Assembly (NCBI GenBank): GCA_037976565.1
Contig: CP137671.1
Coordinates: forward strand, 17,698,982-17,762,981
From: Mesocentrotus franciscanus
Lineage: Eukaryota; Echinodermata; Echinoidea; Camarodonta; Strongylocentrotidae
Length of the DNA: 64,000 nucleotides
Direction: 5' to 3'
Below, piece by piece: positions 10,951 through 20,003 of the stretch. The position numbers and the translations under genes are program-made. Below the pieces are notes generated by a model. That model was not told the origin of the DNA. It saw nothing but the letters and a program-made list of their open reading frames with translations, and ran no database searches. Positions within the stretch are counted from its first letter, which is position 1. Each line of letters begins with the position of its first letter.

Positions 10951-13900
10951 TGCGTGTGCGTGTGTGAGTGCGTGTGTGTGTGTGTGTGTAATGATTTATT
11001 TTGAATGAAATCTCTAATAAAAAAAAAACTATTGAAAAAAAAAAATACATATGATGGTCGCCATAGCATTATAACAAAAAAAAACATAGCACAACACATG
11101 ATTTTGAATCACGTTGTGCATGACAGATCGAAGAAAGAAAAAAATTTCCTTCTCACTCACCTACAATGAGGGAAATAAACATGATATTATTATTCTACGT
11201 CTTAAAGCGAAAACGCATAATTTAAAACTCCATCTCTATTGGAAACTTTATTACATCGTGTATTTCTCTACATTTCAAATCCCCCATTATTTTTTTCCCC
11301 GCGGCAATATCAGTACGAAGTCACTATGCGAGTGCAGAAAATTAATCTGTTTATCATGTTTACCTTTATAGCATCGTTGTTTGCAAATAAAGTATTAACG
11401 ATGACGTACTTATAAAGTCATCAGGCCATGTCAAATTCGAAAGGAATAGTTCGAGAGAAAGAGGACAGAGAAGAGAGATATATGGAGAGATAAAAAGATC
11501 GAGGGGTAGTCCAAAAGAGCAGCAGCATCTTAATTGTGATAGTATCCTTGCAGGATTTGACCAGGCTTCAAAATGAATGAAGGTGATACTATGGATTTGT
11601 ACCCTAAGGAAAATATACACATGAGAGATCATAGTATTGCATTGTTTTCGGTCAATGATTACCATATACGAGAATCTATTAGAATATCCACCGTTACAAT
11701 AGATCGGAAGATAAAAGGGAAGGGAATTCTATGAGGAGGTTTTTTTTAAGGGGGGAAATCAAATGAAAGACAAATTTGAGAGACTGATTGAAGAGAATAG
11801 TGAGATTGACACAGAAATAGTGAGCGCGAGAAAGGGAAATAATGACGTAAGCAGAGGAGAGGAGAAGCATTTAATTCATAATTATTTATATATATATTAT
11901 ATGACGCATTTTATGGGGATAGGATGCGCACATTTTGACGCATAACAATAATATCTTTCAAAGTAAAATAAAATGAAGAAGAAAAAAAATAATAACATAA
12001 ACAGACGGCCTCTTTGGTTAGCACATTATTGATTAATACAAAGTAATAGACCGGTATACTAATATATTCAAATTTATGGATGTTCCTTTCCTTGGGACCT
12101 CGTGACGAGTTATTCCATTGACCTGTTATTAGTGAATGAATGAACTACACTACTTGGAATCCAGTCTGCATACAATACTTGTTGCTATGTCGGGCAAGCT
12201 CAGCAAACTTTGAGGTAGTCAAGAACATGCCTTATGTATAGCCTGTATAGACTGGTTTACAAACATGACAACCTGAAGGCTTGCCCGAGGCTTGCCCGAC
12301 TTAGCAACAAATAATGATGCAGACTGGATTCCAAGTGTTGTAGTTCATTCATTAACAACATGTTAATGAATACCTCGTCACTAGGATCCCAGGAAAGAAA
12401 TATCCATAAATTTGAATATGTTAATAAACCGGTCTATACGTCATAGATTATTACTGCAATGTATTTCATCATCGTGTATGTTGCATGCCTTATGTATAAC
12501 CCCGTAACACCGCCTCACCCACTTCACACCGGCTCCAGAACGAAAGGTTCTTGGTCGTTCTGGATAATTGTGCAGCTGTTGTCGGTATGGTGTCAGTCTC
12601 GTTGGTGTGACTGCGGTATTACATCATGCAAAATAAAGTTCAGGTTGAGTGTAAATTAAGAATGCCATTAATCTAACCTTGATGTAGACTTCGGTAGAAT
12701 AAGAGGACTCCGTGGCGCAACGGTAGCGCGTCTGACTCCAGATCAGAAGGTTGCGTGTTCGAATCACGTCGGGGTCAGCATTCAATTTTTGTTTTTTTGT
12801 AGCAGAATTGAAGTGGAAGATAAATGCCCAACAAACAATATGTTTTAAAAAACTGCACTGGCACGTCACCTCACATCTCTTTCTTCTTTTTTTCTCCGCC
12901 CCCACCCCCGGCCCCCAGCCCCTCTGAAAGTTTGAATAAAATCGGACAAAATTTATAAAGTTATGAATTCTCGTAACCGTGCTCAATAATCCTTGATGCT
13001 TATACATGTATTTGCAAGCCAGTTTCATACAGAGGCAGCTGTTAAAGGACGATGCTGTCATATTTTACGCCTTCTACACGGGTACGTCTTGTTCTTGATT
13101 CCTTAGACATTATTAGCGAATAATTTATAAGAAGCAGGGAGAAGAGAGGAAAGAAGAGGTGGAAATCAAAAAGATGAATCAAAGAAAAGGAGATTATTTT
13201 GACAGGAAAAAGATCAGAGAAGAAGAACCAATACTGGAGAAGTATATAACTGAAAGCACTAGCTGATTTAAATGAAGCAAAGGGGTAGCCCCGACCCCGA
13301 CAGCCTGGCAAAGAAAACAAAATAATAACGATTAATAAATAACTTTTGAGTTCAGTTGTTGTAATGTAAATAATGAGAAAAAATCTTTTTAAAACAAATA
13401 ATGATTATAGGTTAGGCCCCCTTTGTTCTAAAAAAATGTACTCGGCCGCAATTATGATGCCTTCCGTCAAAAATGAAGAGAAACGGAAATGAGAATCACA
13501 GATCCCCAATAAATAAATCCGAATAGAGAAAAATGAATGTTCTTAAGCGATGAATCGAACCAAATTGAAATATTATCAAATATACAAATCAGATAACGCA
13601 TGCATGGTGTTCTGAATGTATGAACGCGTTTCCACTGGCCTCTCCGGGCGCTTACTACCTAGCGGTATAGGGATGAACATTAATATGGACGAGATTTTAC
13701 TCGCCGAGTTGTACAAGCATAGCATAATAATTTAATTGGAAGTACATAACAAACTTGTGAAAGTATTTCCATATCTGATATAGATCAGTATGTTCACCAA
13801 TGCGCAGAATCTGTTGGTTTTAGACAAAAGTGCACAGTTAAAAAATTATTCAGCCATGTCGTCATACTATTATTATCGTTGGTCTTGTCGGTGACGCGAC

Positions 13901-16900
13901 TGAGGTATGATTATTGCAATGTATTTCATCATCTCACTACTTGTACGGCGACATAGTTGTACGACACTGGCTTGCTTTGTCGCTATGCCGGATAAATGAG
14001 TAAAAATGTTGCAATATTTCTAACTGTTTAGGTTTTATTCTTGCCAAATTGGATGCGTATGAACTACCTGATAAACACGAAGGCCCTGTGGCGCAATGGT
14101 AGCGCGTCTGTCTCCAGAACAGAAGGTTGCGTGTTCGAATCACGTCGGGGTCATTTTCTTTTTTGATAGCAGGACTGGAGTAGAGGAAGAGGCCTATTGG
14201 CGAGATATAGAAAGAAGAATATACAAATATTTTTTTTTTAAATCTTTTATTTCATTTCATTTCATTTCATTTCATTTCTTTTCTTTTCTTTTCTTTTCTT
14301 CTTCCTTCATTTATTTTCTTTTCATTTCATTTCGTTCAGTTTCTTTCTTTCTTTTTCCTTCATTTCTTTTTTTTTTCAGTTCATTTAAAATTTATTTTAT
14401 TTTATTTTATTTTCTATTCTTTTCTTTTCTGTTCTTTTCTTTTCTTTTCTCTTTTTTTTCCTCTTCTGTTCTTGTCCTTTCTTTTTTTTTTTTTTCATTC
14501 AATTTCTTTTTTTATTCCTTTTATTTATTTCCCTCTCTTTCTCTTCTTTTCTTTTTTCTCTTTTCTTTTGTTGGTTTTAGGGGGACTCTTATCTGTAGTA
14601 TCATATACTGAGGTGCAGTTTACATAGCTCAGGTTTGATCAGGGAAATGTTAAATTGTTTGAATAAGATACTAGGGTATTATAGATCATTCAGCAAAGCA
14701 TTCGTCTTTATTTGCTACTCCATACCCAAGAGATAATTCCCCTTCCCTGTTCCCTTATCTAATTCGTACCGTGCTCTTGCATTATGTATTATTTTTATAT
14801 TGTGTTCGTTCGTGTGGGGTGTGTTGGTGTGTGTGTGCGCGTGTGTACTTTTGTAGTTTGCAGGCACAAACCCTGGTCAGTCGTAAAAGAGAGTCTGCAC
14901 TATAAGACTACCATAGGCCGTGTACTATAGCTGCTCCTGACACAACCAGTAGGTAGCTGGGCTAGGCTTCTCTCAAGGCACAATTATTTTTTGATAAAGT
15001 GTCAAATTAGGGTCTGTGCTTGTAGACCATGTCGGCCTCTGCATTTCCAAACATCTTTACTTGTTTTCTTGTCTTGTTTTATTCAGGTGTTTGGTAATAG
15101 AAAAAAAAACATGGCATTATGTAATTTCTTGTACATTATGGAGAAAAAAATTACGCAATTGTCAATTCTTTATGATCCAAGTCATATTGTACATTCATTT
15201 ATTTTTTAAATAATTTTTTTAGTGATTATCAATCATACCCTGCACATGTCATTATGCTTTGTTTTTTTATTTTATGTTTAGAAATGGAAATAAATGAAAT
15301 TTTAAAAAGATGAACTTGTCATTTGTGATACAGAGGTAAATGCTCCTGCAGGTCTCCTGGCTCCTTCCATATAGATCGCTGGTGTGCAGGAGATTCTTGA
15401 ATTTTCGCGTGAAGGGAGTGGGAGCCAGGGAGGGAGCGGAGAAGGGGAGGAAGGGGAGGGGGGCTCATCCCGTCTAGAATTTATGTCCCTGCATCATAAT
15501 TCCCTTTTATTTGGGTGAAATTATATACTTTTAGGTCCCCTTTCACTGATTAATGATCTGCAAGTTCTTCTAGAACTTTCATCACGTTTATTGTAGTTCT
15601 TGTTGTGGGTGAGGGGTGTGTTTGTGTGTGTGTGGGGGTCACCCCGTCTAAAATCTGGGCTATATACAGCCAAGCAGACTATAGAATAACCTCTAACATT
15701 TTGCTTGAAATATACTGTCTGCAGGTACCTTTCCACGGCAAGCTGATGTGCAAGTTATTCTGGAAGCCCGGTGAGTCGTTCCAAAGCAACATACAATTCG
15801 CCATCTACGTCACGTGTGGGTGGGGCTTGTTGCTAACGGTGCTAGTCTGCAACGTGAGCGTGGTCCTAGAACTCATCAAAATGCGACGAAAGGTAAAGAA
15901 TCTGCTTCCATATCATCATTTAAAAACAAAACAAAACAATATTCTCCCTCCCCCTCTCTCTCTCTCTCTCTCTCTTTCTCATACAGTCATGTACTAGCTC
16001 TCTCTCTCACACCAGAGACAGTGTTAACACCGTCCCTAGCTGATCTAACTATAAATCTACTTAGGCATACAGTAATTTTGTTTGTAACTTTCGCCTTTTT
16101 TAAAGTACCCCCGGTAATTATGATGCTATAACTTGTTTGCTTCACCCCTGGTAAAAAATTAAATGCCAACCGCTGGGGCAATAATCATCGCAGCGTCCTC
16201 AAAACGAACAACATTGAAGCTGATGAGGTTTCCCTGTGTAAACAAAATAAATATTGAAAATAATATCGCTAGTGATATTCGTTTGTCTCGCAATGTGGTC
16301 AATTCTGCAACACTCGTCAGGTGACGAAGTTTTATCACCTGACGAAGTGTTGCAGCGGCGCACGAAACGTCGAGATCTTTTAGATTCCTTTTTGACCACA
16401 TTGCGAGACAAACGAATATCACTAGCGATATTATTTTCGATACTACATCCGCAATGAGTAATATATTTAGCAAAATAAATATTATTATTATTGTAGGTGG
16501 ATTGGGGGGCCATCCCCGGTCATCAAACTGTCTAGGATTAAATGAATATGGGAAAAATCGTATAGGACCCTGGGTAATTCTTTGCACCCCCGCCCCAATA
16601 AAAAAACTCTTTCTTATTCGATTTTTTTTTCCCCTGGTCAACACTCATGAAACTTTACGTGCCAAAGAAGAAAAATGTCAGTTGAACAATTCGATTCCTG
16701 GCATTAATATGTTTGGAGGCAATAGCGCCATCATTTGCTTCGTCACTTTATCAACAAACTAATTGTGTCGTCATCAAACAATTTCTTTTCCTGTTTAATG
16801 TTGGAAAGGACAATAAAACTTGAAGTGCAGTCATTGATGACTGTTTCGACAATACGCATATCAGTGAAAATGGTAAAAATATAAAGATTTGCGTGGAATA

Positions 16901-19832
16901 ATTTTTTTAAAGATTATTGTAGGGATTAAATGATTTTTTTTTTTTTTACATTTAGTGTATTGAAAGATTTATATAGTTGAATGGGAGTGTGTGTATTTAG
17001 AGAAAGTAGGCACACATTTAGATTTAATGCAAAGCCTGTATTAAACGGAGAAAATTGTCACCTTTTCAAAAGCATGATCGCTGAACCCATCCCAATGCTC
17101 CTGAGGGGCCATCGGGAACCCCCTTTTTTTTTTTTTTTTTTTTACCCCAACAGGGTTGTTTTTAGCTCGTTCCTAAAGGGGCATTGTGCTAATCCCCCTC
17201 CGGTGTGTGCTTAATCCTGAATTTGAGAATGATCCTATTTGTTTGGATTTTAATCAATAAAATTTGAATTGAATTGAATTGAACTGAATTAATTGTCAAA
17301 TATGTGTGTTTTGGCAGAGGGAGTTGGGGTGGTGAAAACAATCTACCACCCCAAATTCGAAAAAAGGTACTTCACCACACCCTCTCCGATTCCTTTCGCT
17401 ACCCCCTCCTGTGTACCCCCCCCCCCTCACAGAAATCATCCCTATTCCTTCCTTTGTCCTGTAACTTTAACCCTTTCTCGCTATATCATTATTCCGCCAA
17501 ATCAAATGGGTCCTCTGAACAGGAACACAATATTCATCGCATACATTTATATAGATTCCTGTCTTGCCAAAGGACACCAGTGCCGCGCCGGGGCTCGAAT
17601 CAACGACCTTCACATTTCCAAAGTGTTTAAATCACTGGACTACGGCCCTTCAATGTTAATTAGGACGATATGCCATTTGCGTAATGTAACCAAATTTTTA
17701 CTTGAAGTGCCCCGATACGAATTAATTCATTCACCAACTTTTAACCTAATTTTCTGGAGGTTGCAAGAAAGTTCGCAAACAGTTTTCATTGTCGCAAACA
17801 CTTTCGCAAACATTCGCTCAAAATTTTAATGTTGCTAATTGTCGCTAAACATCGCTAAAAGTCGCTAAATGTCGCAGAGGCGAACCTTAAATTTCGCCAA
17901 CATTCGTGAGAAAAGTTGGCGAATCCAAATTCGCAACGTTTGTAAGTATTCGCCGCCAAGTGAGATACACCCTTAATAGGTGTATGAAAGCATTGTTATC
18001 GAGGCGCTTCACACAGGGATACCTAACGAAAATGGCCTATTATGATTGGTTCCCCCCCTTTCTTTGTGTCATTGTTAAAAGATCACCATCATGTACCCTG
18101 GACTTCAGGGGTACACCGGGATGGAGGTGAAGTTTGTGAAAACGACCCTTCTCGTCACCGTGCTCTTCATAACGTGTTGGCTGCCATGGATGGTTAGACT
18201 TTGTTTGTTCATGTATCGTCTGTCCGTTTGTGTGTTTGGTTTCATTGGCGGACCCAAGGGGCATGGGGCACGTACCCCCCCCCCTTTCCCCGGTTAAAGC
18301 CAAAAGCACTCTTACACATATAGTACACATTCATTTCAAAGGGAAATATATAAATGTATATACCGACAGGCAGCTAATTACAGCCCCCAGAAGACGAGAA
18401 AAGACATCTGAAAAATGTGATAATTACTCATTGTTTTCGGGCTATAGAGTTCGCCTCCCCCACTCGGAGTGGGGTATGATAGGTATTGTACCTGTGAAAA
18501 GGGAGTAACCTTCAGTTATTTGCTCATTGAACGACCCCCCTCGGCCTCCTCCCTACCTCCTGAGATTTAATTCATAACCTCGTGATTCATAGCAAGATCA
18601 TCGGTCAGCGACCGGGGTGGGAGAGTGCCCGTACCGTTATATACTCTGCATGCAGCCATGCACCCTAGCTCTTTGTTTTAAATCTAACAATTACCTTTTT
18701 ACTCTCGTCTGCAAATGAAGCCTAGTTTGATGGTCCCATTTTTGTTGGAAGAAAATTCTGCTTTTCTATCGGCCAACAACGTGTCGATAAATATTAACCG
18801 GGGCCCCCACCCCCATAACAAAAAGAATTTCTAGCGACAAACCTTCTGCACGTCTACTTAGTTTTATTTGCATGACACAGGGTTGTTTTAGATGTGAGCC
18901 TGAGTCACGTGTTTGTATACAGGAGTAAAGAGGATTTTGAAAATCTCGTGCAAGTATACATGCATGCATGTACATCAACTTGATCGAGAAGTAGATTTTA
19001 ACAAATCTGAACCCGGATCTGAACCTTGCATCATTCAAAGTTATCAACGGTCTCGAGATTGGGTGTCAATGATAATCCCCGATAATAGAAACCACAAATT
19101 GCAAGTTCGTATATCATTACAAATAAAACTCTTCTGTTCGGTTATTTAGTTCTGTTCACCACATGCTGTTATTCAGCATTTTACATGATTTGCATAAATA
19201 TTGAAACGTTTTTTTTTCATTATTATTGTTAACGGTACTTTCGCCATAAGCGTTTGCTTTTAGAAAAGTTGCCACCTGTAAATTATTTTCACTGTATAAT
19301 ATTCGAACATGCGAACAATAATATTTGAAAAGAAATTAAAATTTGTATTTTTTACCAACTCACAAAAAAAAGTATTTTCGATTTTCAAACATATTTTAAG
19401 CATTCTAAATACAATGCATTGTCGCTTTTTCAGTTCAAACTAACGTTTTAAGTGTGTTATGACCAGGTTATGACATGTCCAACCAGGATCTTGGTCTAAA
19501 TATTACCGACTTGTTTTGGGCCAAGATTTTGGCTGGTAGCTATAGATTACCTGACCAAAATCCTGGTCAAAATAGCCAACATGAAAGGTTATTTAGACCA
19601 TTATCCTGATTGGAGCGATAATCTTCGGATATCATTGTTTGGGATTGATCGATAAATATTCTTTATACGAGTGGCGTGACGTCGGCCCGGCAATTGAGAA
19701 GGCACTGTGCCGTAGAGGGGGAGGGGTACTAATCTTATTCGGTGGATGAAAGCTATTAGAGTTTATATGTCTCTCCTCCAACTATTCATCTATAATTGTT
19801 GTTTATATTTTCCTTCTCTCTCTCACTCTCAC

Positions 19833-19872
<40 letters not shown>

Positions 19873-19952
19873 ACTAGCTCCCTCTCTCTCTCTCTCTCTC
19901 TCTTTCACTCTCTATAGCTCTCTCTCTCTCTCTCTCTCTCTCTGTCTATGTA

Positions 19953-20003
<51 letters not shown>

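Larger units (their letters stand above)
12706..14790. repeat. Right arm of large inverted repeat in GPCR intron 1
   Basis: This shorter, less interrupted arm probably shows the ancestral state. It carries tRNA-Trp genes at 12706 and 14082 on the plus strand, mirroring the minus-strand genes at 9594 and 6032. Divergence between arms is visible but low enough for easy alignment by eye. Confidence 0.85.

Noticed and set aside
14096..14611. 171-aa ORF after a tRNA gene
   Set aside because: It starts inside the tRNA and runs through the CTTT tract; the protein is Phe/Ser repeat.
17293..17829. 178-aa plus-strand ORF
   Set aside because: It crosses a SINE remnant, homopolymer runs and a short-word repeat; no domain or splice support.
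18243..18295. CATTGGCGGACCCAAGGGG as another TIR element end
   Set aside because: It resembles the GGATCC ends of the elements at 1176 and 6608, but no matching inverted end or target duplication was found nearby.
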